64,000 nt of DNA, from positions 62,001 through 126,000 of the forward strand of contig NZ_CABVHU010000009.1 of NCBI RefSeq assembly GCF_902497855.1. The letters run 5' to 3'. Of this stretch, positions 57,086 through 64,000 are shown in pieces; the first letter of the stretch is position 1, and every line of letters starts with the position of its first letter. The position numbers were made by a program, and so were the translations under genes. The notes under the pieces are model-generated. The model did no database searches. It was not told where the DNA came from and worked only from the letters and a program-made list of their open reading frames with translations. This DNA is from Pseudomonas fluorescens. Lineage in GTDB: Bacteria; Pseudomonadota; Gammaproteobacteria; Pseudomonadales; Pseudomonadaceae.

Positions 57086-57924
57086 ACCCGAGGTTCCTTG
57101 AAGATCGAATCGAGACACCGGCGCAGGGCGGTGAGGCTTTGTTGTCGGTCTACTGCGTCTTTACCGGGTGTCACGCTTGCCACGGCTTTTACCAGCGCGG
57201 CAGGTTCAAGTGCTGCCGCCCCCTGACGGGCGACCGCTACCGATAACTCCCCCAGCAATAAAGGCGGGCCATCGAGTGCACCGAGGACAATCCTGGCCAG
57301 GCCACGATCCGGATCGAACACCGCCGAGCAACTGGCTTCGGCGAACTCACCGGTTTTTCGGCAAAGCTTGTGATAACCCCAGGCCGCACGTGGCCCCAGG
57401 CGCGGAATGCGCAGCCCGGTAATCAGCTCGTCTTCAGCCAGCACAGTGGTATAGGCACCGAGCATGAACTCGGCCATGCTCAAGCGACGCTGTCCCCGAA
57501 CGCTGCGCAACTCCACTTCGGCGCCCAGGGTAAATGCCACCAATACCCAGTCAGCCGCCGGGTCCGCATGGGCCAGGCTGCCTGCGAGGGTTCCGCGATT
57601 GCGAATAGCCCGGTAGGCGATCTGTGGCGCGACTTCGGCGAGCAAGGTCCCACGCAGTGCGGCGAACACGCCATCTTCAATCTGCGAGTGGGTAATCGCG
57701 CCGCCGACCAGCAGCCACTCTCCGTCCTCGCTCACCTGTTGCATCTCGGTGAACCCGCTGACGTCCACCACCTGGTTCGGACGCGCCAGACGCAGGTTGA
57801 GCATGGGGCCCAGCGACTGGCTGCCGCCCATGACCTTGACGATACCCGCGGACTGATCGGCCAGTGCCTGTAGCCCGGCCGACAGGTTTTCGGGGCGTAG
57901 ATAGTCGAACGCAACGGCTTTCAT
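57082..57924 (-). CDS. FAD-binding (CoxM-like) subunit of Mo hydroxylase
   Basis: The 280-residue FAD subunit has VMGGSQSLGPMLNLRLA and the TLAGSLAHADPAADW FAD-contact segments. It oxidises the iron-sulfur subunit and passes electrons onward. Both ends overlap its neighbours by four bases, which indicates tight translational coupling and 1:1:1 assembly. Confidence 0.91.
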   Translation of the reverse strand: MKAVAFDYLRPENLSAGLQALADQSAGIVKVMGGSQSLGPMLNLRLARPNQVVDVSGFTEMQQVSEDGEWLLVGGAITHSQIEDGVFAALRGTLLAEVAPQIAYRAIRNRGTLAGSLAHADPAADWVLVAFTLGAEVELRSVRGQRRLSMAEFMLGAYTTVLAEDELITGLRIPRLGPRAAWGYHKLCRKTGEFAEASCSAVFDPDRGLARIVLGALDGPPLLLGELSVAVARQGAAALEPAALVKAVASVTPGKDAVDRQQSLTALRRCLDSIFKEPRV

Positions 57925-60305
57925 GCGGCCACCTCTTGCTTGTTGTTTTCTGCCCGGGCGTCGGCCAGCGCCTGTAGCAGCCGACGCGGAGTCAATGGGG
58001 TTTCGGCGACTTCAACGCCAAGCTCGGCGAGGGCATCGTTGACCGCATTGAAGATCGCGGCGGGCGGAGCGATGGCTCCGCCCTCCCCCATGCCTTTGGC
58101 GCCAAATTCGGTATGGGGCGACGGCGTCTCCATGTGGTGAATGCGCAAGGCGGGCACTTCGGTCGGGCCTGGCAAAATGTAGTCCGCCAGCGTCGAAGCC
58201 AATGGCTGGCCATTGACGTCATAGGGCGTTTCTTCGTACATGGCAGTGCCGATACCCTGAGCAATCCCGCCATAGGTCTGCCCTTCGACCAACATCGGGT
58301 TGATCATCGTGCCGCAGTCCTCGACCACCACGTAGTCAAGGATTTCGATCTCGCCACTCTCGGTGTCGACGGCAACCAGCACCGCATGGGTGGCGTAGGT
58401 AAAGGCACCGGTATCGACGGCGGGCTTGAAGCCCGTGGTGACTTCCAGCCCGCCAGGGTGGACGTCAGCCGGTAGCGTGTGGGGCCTGATGTACCAGGCC
58501 GCGCCCACGTCATCCAGCGACACCGAGGCTTGATCGCACACCACCCTGGCGCCTTGCAGCTTGACCTCTGAGTCGGGCACACCCAGCAAAAAGGCGCCGA
58601 TATGGGTCAGGCGCGGCAACAACTCGCGGCAAGCGCGGGCGATGGCTCCGCCCGCCATGACCATCGACCGCGACGCGTAGGTACCGGTAGAGAATGGTGT
58701 CTGACCCGTATCGCCATGCAGCACCTTGATCCGGGCAATATCGATCCCCAGGACCTCGTGGGCCACCTGGGCAAAAGACGTTTCCATGCCCTGACCGTGG
58801 GAATGCACCCCGACCCGTACTTCAAGACCGCCGTCCGGCGTCATACGCACAGTCGCCTGCTCGTGGCCGGGTATGACTGGCGTCCCCCAGGTCGCGAACA
58901 CCGAAGTGCCGTGGGCTGACTGCTCGGTGTAGGTCGCGTAGCCAAGACCGATACGGCGACCGTCCGCTTCACCCAGACGCTGGCGCTCACGAATCGCCGA
59001 CGCACCGATCAGCTCGGCCGCCTTGCGCAGGCTGGCCGGATAATCACCGCTGTCGAGATGCTTGTTGGCGACGTTGATGAAGGGCATTTGCTCAGGACGC
59101 ACCAGGTTCTCCAGGCGCACGTCCAGGGGATCGCGCCCGACGGCTCGGGCCACCGCATCCATGGTCAGCTCCATGGCGAAGCAGACACCGGTGCGAGCCA
59201 CCCCGCGGTAAGGGACGAAGCCTGGTTTGTTGGTTGCCACGCATTCGGTGACGCAGCGGTAACCCTGAAACGCATAGGGGCCTGGCAAATTGCCAACCGC
59301 CTGGCCCGGCTCCAGACCGATTGTGAACGGCCAGACCGAATACGCACCGCCATCGATGACGATTTTGGCATCGAGCGCCAACACCCGCCCCTGAGCATCC
59401 GCATGCGCGGTCATGACATATTCATGCTCGCGACTATTGGCCCCCGCCGTGAGGTGCTCCCGGCGATCTTCGATAAAACGGAACGGTTGCTTGTAAGTCA
59501 TGGCCAGCCAGGCGATGCAGAGCTCTTCCTGCTGCAACACGCATTTGTAGCCAAAGGCACCGCCGACATCCGGCGAGATAACCCGCACCTGCCCCTGATC
59601 CAGCTTCAGACACTGGGCCAGGATGGTACGAATCATATGCGGCACCTGGGTGGCCGTAATGACGATCAGCTGGTCCAGGCTGTGATCCCAGTAAGCCAGA
59701 ACCGCTTTGCCTTCCATCGGCACCATGCATTGCCGTGCCAGCTTCATTCGGCGCGTGACCGTCACGCTGGCGGCCGCCGCATGCTCACTGAATGCCTTGT
59801 CGGCATGCAGGGTGACGAAGCGGTTGTCGTGCCAATGGTCATGGATGAAGTCACCTGTAGCGGCGACGCTACTGGCAGCATCGGCATACACCGGCAAGTC
59901 TTCGTAATCGACCATCACCTGCTCGACCAGGTCTTCGGCCTCGGCACGGGTCGGCGCACAGGTCATGACCACCGGCTCACCGACGAAACGCACTTTGCCA
60001 CTGGCCAGCGGCGGCTGGACAGAAGGTTGGTACGTGGGGAGCGTCGAATCGGCCACGATGTCGCTGGCACTGTGCATGTCGGCACGCACGAATACCTGGC
60101 CCCGCAAGGCTGGCGGCACGTCGATCGAGGTGATCAGGGCATGGGCCAGAGGGCTGCGCAGAAAGGCCACTTCCCGAAGCCCTGGCATATGGTAGTCCGC
60201 CACAAACTTGCCCCGACCGTGCAGGTGCCGTTCATCTTCCTTGCGCCGGACTCGGGCACCCACGCCCTGACCCGATTTGCCAGGGTACTCATTCGCTTCG
60301 CTCAT
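57921..60305 (-). CDS. Molybdopterin-binding (CoxL-like) large subunit
   Basis: The 794-residue Mo subunit has VGGAFGYKC near residue 250, SREHEYVMTAHAD, and the catalytic Glu in GAKGMGEGGAIAPP near the C-terminus. It lacks the AYRCSFR loop of true form-I CO dehydrogenase, so it is probably an aldehyde or N-heteroaromatic hydroxylase. Substrate is unknown. Its ATG overlaps the stop of a 37-codon frame upstream. It is divergent from the Rieske dioxygenase genes. Confidence 0.91.
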   Translation of the reverse strand: MSEANEYPGKSGQGVGARVRRKEDERHLHGRGKFVADYHMPGLREVAFLRSPLAHALITSIDVPPALRGQVFVRADMHSASDIVADSTLPTYQPSVQPPLASGKVRFVGEPVVMTCAPTRAEAEDLVEQVMVDYEDLPVYADAASSVAATGDFIHDHWHDNRFVTLHADKAFSEHAAAASVTVTRRMKLARQCMVPMEGKAVLAYWDHSLDQLIVITATQVPHMIRTILAQCLKLDQGQVRVISPDVGGAFGYKCVLQQEELCIAWLAMTYKQPFRFIEDRREHLTAGANSREHEYVMTAHADAQGRVLALDAKIVIDGGAYSVWPFTIGLEPGQAVGNLPGPYAFQGYRCVTECVATNKPGFVPYRGVARTGVCFAMELTMDAVARAVGRDPLDVRLENLVRPEQMPFINVANKHLDSGDYPASLRKAAELIGASAIRERQRLGEADGRRIGLGYATYTEQSAHGTSVFATWGTPVIPGHEQATVRMTPDGGLEVRVGVHSHGQGMETSFAQVAHEVLGIDIARIKVLHGDTGQTPFSTGTYASRSMVMAGGAIARACRELLPRLTHIGAFLLGVPDSEVKLQGARVVCDQASVSLDDVGAAWYIRPHTLPADVHPGGLEVTTGFKPAVDTGAFTYATHAVLVAVDTESGEIEILDYVVVEDCGTMINPMLVEGQTYGGIAQGIGTAMYEETPYDVNGQPLASTLADYILPGPTEVPALRIHHMETPSPHTEFGAKGMGEGGAIAPPAAIFNAVNDALAELGVEVAETPLTPRRLLQALADARAENNKQEVAA

Positions 60306-60415
60306 ACCTTATGGACTCCTGAGTTTCCGATGTTCAATCGGGCGGCATGCGCCATTTGATGACAGAGGCCCTGACACTCGGCACCCATGGTTTTCAGGAA
60401 ACGGCGAAGCTGCAT
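60302..60415 (-). CDS. Possible 37-aa coupled leader peptide before coxL-like gene
   Basis: The frame starts at ATG 60415 with AAAGGA nine bases upstream. It ends in a TGA that overlaps the large-subunit ATG (ATGA). The product is basic, with two Cys (MQLRRFLKTMGAECQGLCHQ start). The context argues for real translation and coupling. No family is recognised. Confidence 0.45.
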   Translation of the reverse strand: MQLRRFLKTMGAECQGLCHQMAHAARLNIGNSGVHKV

Positions 60416-60471
60416 GATCAGTGTCCTTTAAGGCTGTTTTTTTATGTTCGTCAGCTAACGTATGAATTTAA

Positions 60472-60483
60472 TCAGTACACTTA
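60472..60483. promoter_or_regulatory. Operator-like site TCAGTACACTTA facing the Mo-hydroxylase operon
   Basis: One mismatch from the 60628 copy. It lies 57 bases upstream of the 37-codon leader. Confidence 0.45.
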
Positions 60484-60627
60484 CATAATAATCATCCCTT
60501 CAGCTACGTCAACGACTAGCCGCTAAAAATTCACAGGAACGGGTTTTCTTCCTTTCCACCCAACAGACACGAATGATTTTCACTTCTTGAAATACCAATC
60601 AAGCGCTCAAAATGTTTGACATATTCG

Positions 60628-60639
60628 TCAGTACACTGA
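60628..60639. promoter_or_regulatory. Operator-like site TCAGTACACTGA facing the dioxygenase operon
   Basis: Identical to 39460-39471. It lies 36 bases upstream of the ferredoxin ATG, a position suited to repression. Confidence 0.55.
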
Positions 60640-60675
60640 ATATTATTTGTGGGCATACTGACAAAGGCAAACCTA

Positions 60676-60984
60676 ATGAGCTGGATAAAAATAACAACGG
60701 TGGACGTCCTTCAGGACGACCAGGTAATGGCCTTCAAATTACCCGAAGCGCACCTGGCGCTGTATCGCTGCGATGGGGAGTTTTTTGCCACGGACAACAT
60801 CTGCACCCACCAGCATGCCTTGCTCTCGGAGGGCTATCTGGAGGACGGCTGCATCGAATGCCCGCTGCATCAGGCGACATTCGATGTACGCACCGGCGCG
60901 GCCCAATGCGCGCCCGCCACCGAACCCCTGAAAACCTACGCCGTAAAGGTCGAAGGTGACGCCGTACTCGTGAACCTGGGTTAA
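60676..60984 (+). CDS. Rieske ferredoxin component of aromatic dioxygenase
   Basis: The 102-residue Rieske ferredoxin has ligands C-T-H in [12 protein letters not shown] (about residue 42) and C-P-L-H in [11 protein letters not shown] (about residue 61). It shuttles electrons from the reductase to the oxygenase. It resembles AndAb-type ferredoxins. ATG 60676 has AAAGG nine bases upstream; a GTG at 60649 is possible. It is the first gene of the plus-strand operon, four bases before the reductase. Confidence 0.9.
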   Translation: MSWIKITTVDVLQDDQVMAFKLPEAHLALYRCDGEFFATDNICTHQHALLSEGYLEDGCIECPLHQATFDVRTGAAQCAPATEPLKTYAVKVEGDAVLVNLG

Positions 60985-60988
60985 CGCC

Positions 60989-62281
60989 ATGACCATTGAA
61001 CGCATTCTTATCATCGGGGCCGGCCAATGCGGCGCCATGGCTGCCGCCTCATTACGCCAGCGTGGTTTCAGCGGACGGATCGTGCTGGTTGGCCGAGAGT
61101 CTCACCCGCCCTACGAGCGCCCCCCATTGTCCAAATCGGTGCTCACAGAGTGCTCGCAAACGGTCAGTGGCCTGCACAAGACAGACTTCTATCGCGAGCA
61201 TGAGATCGAACTGCGCCTGGGGACCGCCGTCCAGTCACTGGAGCCGATCAAACGTACGGCCTTGTTGGACGACGGTACCTTGATCGAGTGGGATCGTTGC
61301 CTGTTGGCGACCGGTGGACAGCCGCGCGTGCTGGAAAAATTCCCGCGGACAATGGCCGATGTCCATTATCTGAGAACGGCCGATGACGCCTTCAAACTGC
61401 GCCAGACCCTCCAGGCGTCTCAAGGTCGCCTGCTAATTGTCGGCGCCGGCTTCCTTGGCCTCGAGGTCGCATCAACCGCCCGCTCTCTGGGGGTCGAGGT
61501 GACTCAGCTGGAAGCCGGGGAGCATCTGCTCAAACGGGCACTGCCCAGCGATATCTCGATCTGGCTGGCCGGGCGCGTGCGTGACTATGGCGTGGACTTG
61601 CGCCTGGCAACCAGCATCGACCGGCAGCACCCTGGTGAGCCAGGCACCTACCGCTTGAGCGACGGTACCGACATTACGCCGGGCACTGTTCTGGTCGCCG
61701 CCGGCATGCAACCCGAGACCACGCTGGCCAAAGCCATTGGCCTGGCATTAGCCGCCGACGGCGGCATTGCCGTCGATCCCCAATGCGCTACCAGCATTCC
61801 CGGTATCTATGCCGCAGGTGACTGTGCCACCCAGCGGGTCGCTCACTGCGGTCAACCCATGCGCCTCGAGTCCTGGCAGTACGCCAACGAGCAGGCACGC
61901 ATCGCAGCGGCCGCCATGCTGGGCGTGGACGATAGCCCTACCCCGCTGCCCTGGTTCTGGAGCGATCAATTCGATTGCAACCTGCAGATGCTCGGGTTGC
62001 CCGAGCCTGGCCTGACCTATGTCCAACGCACCCTGAGCACATCTGCCGAGGCCCCGAAATGGGTGAGCCTTGGTCTGCGCAACGGCCAACTCAGGCATGT
62101 GGTGTGCGCCAACGCCGGCGGCGAATTACGTCCGCTCAAAAGCCTCATGGAGGCGGGTGTCCCGTGCTCGGCAGCAGCACTGGCAGACATCAACCAGCCG
62201 CTGCGGCAGCTGGAAAAACAATTCAGGGCTTCGATCCAGCCCACTTCTTCCGCCCCTTCTCAGGAGCCGCTCCATGTATAA
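60989..62281 (+). CDS. FAD-dependent ferredoxin reductase
   Basis: The 430-residue protein has the FAD motif IIGAGQCGAMAAASLR at the N-terminus, an NAD motif IVGAGFLGLEVAS near residue 150, and the YAAGDCA FAD segment. It has the build of AndAa/BphA4-type oxygenase reductases. It passes electrons from NAD(P)H to the Rieske ferredoxin. Its stop overlaps the alpha-subunit start by eight bases. Confidence 0.9.
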   Translation: MTIERILIIGAGQCGAMAAASLRQRGFSGRIVLVGRESHPPYERPPLSKSVLTECSQTVSGLHKTDFYREHEIELRLGTAVQSLEPIKRTALLDDGTLIEWDRCLLATGGQPRVLEKFPRTMADVHYLRTADDAFKLRQTLQASQGRLLIVGAGFLGLEVASTARSLGVEVTQLEAGEHLLKRALPSDISIWLAGRVRDYGVDLRLATSIDRQHPGEPGTYRLSDGTDITPGTVLVAAGMQPETTLAKAIGLALAADGGIAVDPQCATSIPGIYAAGDCATQRVAHCGQPMRLESWQYANEQARIAAAAMLGVDDSPTPLPWFWSDQFDCNLQMLGLPEPGLTYVQRTLSTSAEAPKWVSLGLRNGQLRHVVCANAGGELRPLKSLMEAGVPCSAAALADINQPLRQLEKQFRASIQPTSSAPSQEPLHV

Positions 62282-63563
62282 CTCGCAAGATGTCATTGCC
62301 CGCACCGGGGGCAACAAAGACCTGGCCCTGGCCGACTGCATATGGCCAAACGATGACCTTCACTACATCCCCGACTGGGTCTACACCAGTCATGCCGTCT
62401 ATGATCGTGAAGTTGAACGAATCTTCCACGGCCGCACCTGGAACTTCGTCGCACTGGAAGCCGAGATCCCCAACACCGGTGACTACAAACGCTCCTTTGT
62501 CGGCCCGACCCCGGTGGTGGTTGCACGGGCAGAAGACGGCTCGGTCAATGTCTTCGAGAACCGTTGCGCACACCGCGGCGCGGAGTTCTGCCGACACAGC
62601 CAGGGCAATGCCAAAGAGTTCGTCTGCCCGTACCATCAGTGGTCCTACGACCTCAAGGGCAACCTGCAGGGCGTGCCTTTCAAGCGCGGCGTGAATCGCC
62701 AGGGCGGCATGCCCAAGGATTTTCGCAACGAAGACCACGGCCTGAAAAAGCTCCACGTCACCACCTGGAACGGTGTCGTCTTCGCCTCCTACCACGCCGA
62801 TGTCGAACCGATCGAAGAGTACCTGACCCCGCAAATCATCGAAGACATGGGCAAGGTCTTCGATGGCCGCAAACTCAAAGTGCTCGGTTACTACCGCAAT
62901 GAGTTGCCCTGCAACTGGAAGATGTACCACGAAAACCTGAAGGACCCTTACCACGCCACCTTGCTGCATTCGTTCCTGGTGGTCTTCGGCCTGCTGGTGG
63001 CCGGCAACAAGTCCGCCATGATTGCCGACCCGGTGCACGGTCGTCACGGCACCATGGCCTCGGCCAAGAGTGAAGACAAGTACGCGCAAGTCAGCGACGC
63101 CAACAAGGCAGAAATGCGCTCCTACCATGAAGGCATGCGCCTGCTCGACGATCGCTTCCTCGACTACATCAAGGAAACCGACTCGCCATGGTCGGTGACC
63201 ATGCAGACCATCTGGCCGAACCTGATCGTGCAACGGGAAATGAACACCTTGGGCGTACGGCAGATCGTCCCCAACGGCCCGAACAGCATGATCATGCAAT
63301 GGACCATGTTCGGCTATGAAGGCGACACCGAGGAAATGACGCAACATCGCTTGCGCCAAGGCAACCTGATGGGCCCTGCCGGATTCCTCGGCCTGGAAGA
63401 CAATGAAGCGATGAAGTACGTCCAGGAAGGCCTGCGCCGCTCCAGCAGCGACTTCAACATCCTCAAGCTTGACCACGGCCAGGTGGGTACCACCAACTCC
63501 CTTATTTCAGAAGCCGCAATCCGCGCCCTTTACCGCCACTACCGCGAAATCATGGAGCTGTAA
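62274..63563 (+). CDS. Aromatic ring-hydroxylating dioxygenase alpha subunit (AndAc/NagG-like)
   Basis: The 429-residue oxygenase component has a Rieske centre C-A-H in NRCAHRGAEFC and C-P-Y-H in VCPYHQWSYDLKG (about 84-107). The mononuclear-iron site lies in ENLKDPYHATLLHSF. Sequence and length resemble anthranilate 1,2-dioxygenase and salicylate 5-hydroxylase large subunits, so the substrate is probably an aromatic carboxylate. The start MYNSQDV has CAGGAG eight bases upstream; a frame open from 62070 overlaps the reductase and is not used. Confidence 0.92.
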   Translation: MYNSQDVIARTGGNKDLALADCIWPNDDLHYIPDWVYTSHAVYDREVERIFHGRTWNFVALEAEIPNTGDYKRSFVGPTPVVVARAEDGSVNVFENRCAHRGAEFCRHSQGNAKEFVCPYHQWSYDLKGNLQGVPFKRGVNRQGGMPKDFRNEDHGLKKLHVTTWNGVVFASYHADVEPIEEYLTPQIIEDMGKVFDGRKLKVLGYYRNELPCNWKMYHENLKDPYHATLLHSFLVVFGLLVAGNKSAMIADPVHGRHGTMASAKSEDKYAQVSDANKAEMRSYHEGMRLLDDRFLDYIKETDSPWSVTMQTIWPNLIVQREMNTLGVRQIVPNGPNSMIMQWTMFGYEGDTEEMTQHRLRQGNLMGPAGFLGLEDNEAMKYVQEGLRRSSSDFNILKLDHGQVGTTNSLISEAAIRALYRHYREIMEL

Positions 63564-64000
63564 TGAACGCCTTTGCCAACGAACTGAACCGCCCCTACCC
63601 GCTCTACCAACCCTGCCGGCTCGACCGGGCCACGGCCCTGCGCCTGCGACTGGAGATCGAGACCTTCAATGCCGACTACTGTGCCGTGCTGGACGATGGC
63701 CTGATCGAGCAGTGGCCGGATTTCTTCACCCACGATGCCCTGTACCGTGTGACCTCAAGGGAAAACGCCGAGCTGAACATGCCCGTCGGCCTGATCTACG
63801 CCCAGGGCCGCAACATGATGCATGACCGCGCGGTGGCCATCTCTCGCACGCAAATGTTCGCCCCACGCTACAACCTGCACCTGATCGGCAATACCCGCGT
63901 GATCGATGAGTCGAGCGACGGAATTATTACCGCCCAAGCCAACTTCATGCTGCTGCAGACACTGGTGGAAGGCCCGACAACGACTCATATGGCCGGCACC
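63563..64000 (+). CDS. Aromatic ring-hydroxylating dioxygenase beta subunit (cut by window end)
   Basis: The first 146 residues are visible. The protein has the cystatin/SnoaL-like beta-subunit start, with LRLEIETFNADYCAVLDDGLIEQWPDFFTHDALYRV-type layout (about 26-62). The ATG overlaps the alpha-subunit TAA by one base (TAATG). It forms the alpha3-beta3 oxygenase with the preceding gene. The C-terminal end is outside the window. Confidence 0.9.
   Translation, partial: MNAFANELNRPYPLYQPCRLDRATALRLRLEIETFNADYCAVLDDGLIEQWPDFFTHDALYRVTSRENAELNMPVGLIYAQGRNMMHDRAVAISRTQMFAPRYNLHLIGNTRVIDESSDGIITAQANFMLLQTLVEGPTTTHMAGT

Larger units (their letters stand above)
60416..60675. promoter_or_regulatory. 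Divergent control region of Mo-hydroxylase and Rieske dioxygenase
   Basis: The AT-rich region holds TCAGTACACTTA (60472-60483) and TCAGTACACTGA (60628-60639), one near each operon. No gene lies between them. Confidence 0.6.

Noticed and set aside
57921-60305. True CO dehydrogenase large subunit
   Set aside because: The AYRCSFR active-site loop of form-I CO dehydrogenase is absent; the corresponding region reads VGGAFGYKC.

Overview
The window is a chromosomal segment from a Pseudomonas, most likely the P. fluorescens group. The basis is GC-rich Pseudomonas-style coding, nicotinate-catabolism, MtlR and AlkK-type proteins that read as their Pseudomonas counterparts, a DUF6124 remnant, and many REP/REPIN palindromes of the gcgagcaagc type. 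No rRNA, tRNA, insertion sequence, prophage or CRISPR array was seen. The first gene (erythromycin-esterase-like) and the last gene (dioxygenase beta subunit) are cut by the window edges.

1-12.4 kb holds a mixed set: an erythromycin-esterase-like C-terminus, a family-2 glycosyltransferase, a 1378-residue CheB-CheR-PAS-kinase-receiver protein, a small sugar-alcohol locus (SDR dehydrogenase, MtlR-like AraC regulator, fructokinase) and an LTA-synthase-like membrane sulfatase. 12.9-25 kb is a six-gene minus-strand operon (DUF1302 outer-membrane protein, DUF1329 protein, YCF48/BNR propeller, MMPL/RND transporter, acyl-CoA dehydrogenase, AlkK-like acyl-CoA ligase) with a divergent AraC regulator. 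It probably moves and activates a hydrophobic fatty-acyl-like substrate. 25.2-33.4 kb is a seven-gene minus-strand operon (quinone oxidoreductase, TauD-like dioxygenase, BKACE, MFS, DsbA-like, Rieske ferredoxin, YeiH-like exporter). Its last four genes are joined by 4-nt start/stop overlaps, and a MocR regulator faces it. I do not recognise this as a described pathway. 33.5-38 kb holds a sugar-isomerase/MFS pair, a CigR-like protein and a CsbX/DalT-like MFS transporter.

38.2-39.3 kb is non-coding and repeat-rich: a 5'-truncated DUF6124 gene, a nested palindrome block and a 128-bp tandem REPIN array.

41.2-54.7 kb is a complete aerobic nicotinate cluster: nicS, nicB, nicA, nicR, nicX on the left and nicC, nicD, nicE, nicF, nicT, nicP on the right. 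NicAB hydroxylates nicotinate, NicC makes 2,5-dihydroxypyridine, NicX opens the ring, NicD deformylates, NicF deamidates, and NicE turns maleate into fumarate. Candidate operators are visible: a 24-bp near-palindrome present twice upstream of nicA, and an inverted pair of GTATAC-containing 15-mers between nicX and nicC.

54.7-64 kb holds a second, different molybdenum-hydroxylase operon (CoxL/CoxM/CoxS-CoxG fusion/XdhC-like). It diverges from an AndA/NagG-like three-component Rieske dioxygenase (ferredoxin, reductase, alpha, beta). The near-palindrome TCAGTACACTGA lies between the two arms and again twice upstream of an AAHS-type aromatic-acid transporter at 39.7 kb. This suggests one regulon for uptake, Mo-dependent hydroxylation and ring dioxygenation of an unidentified aromatic or N-heteroaromatic acid. 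It is the best candidate here for an undescribed system.
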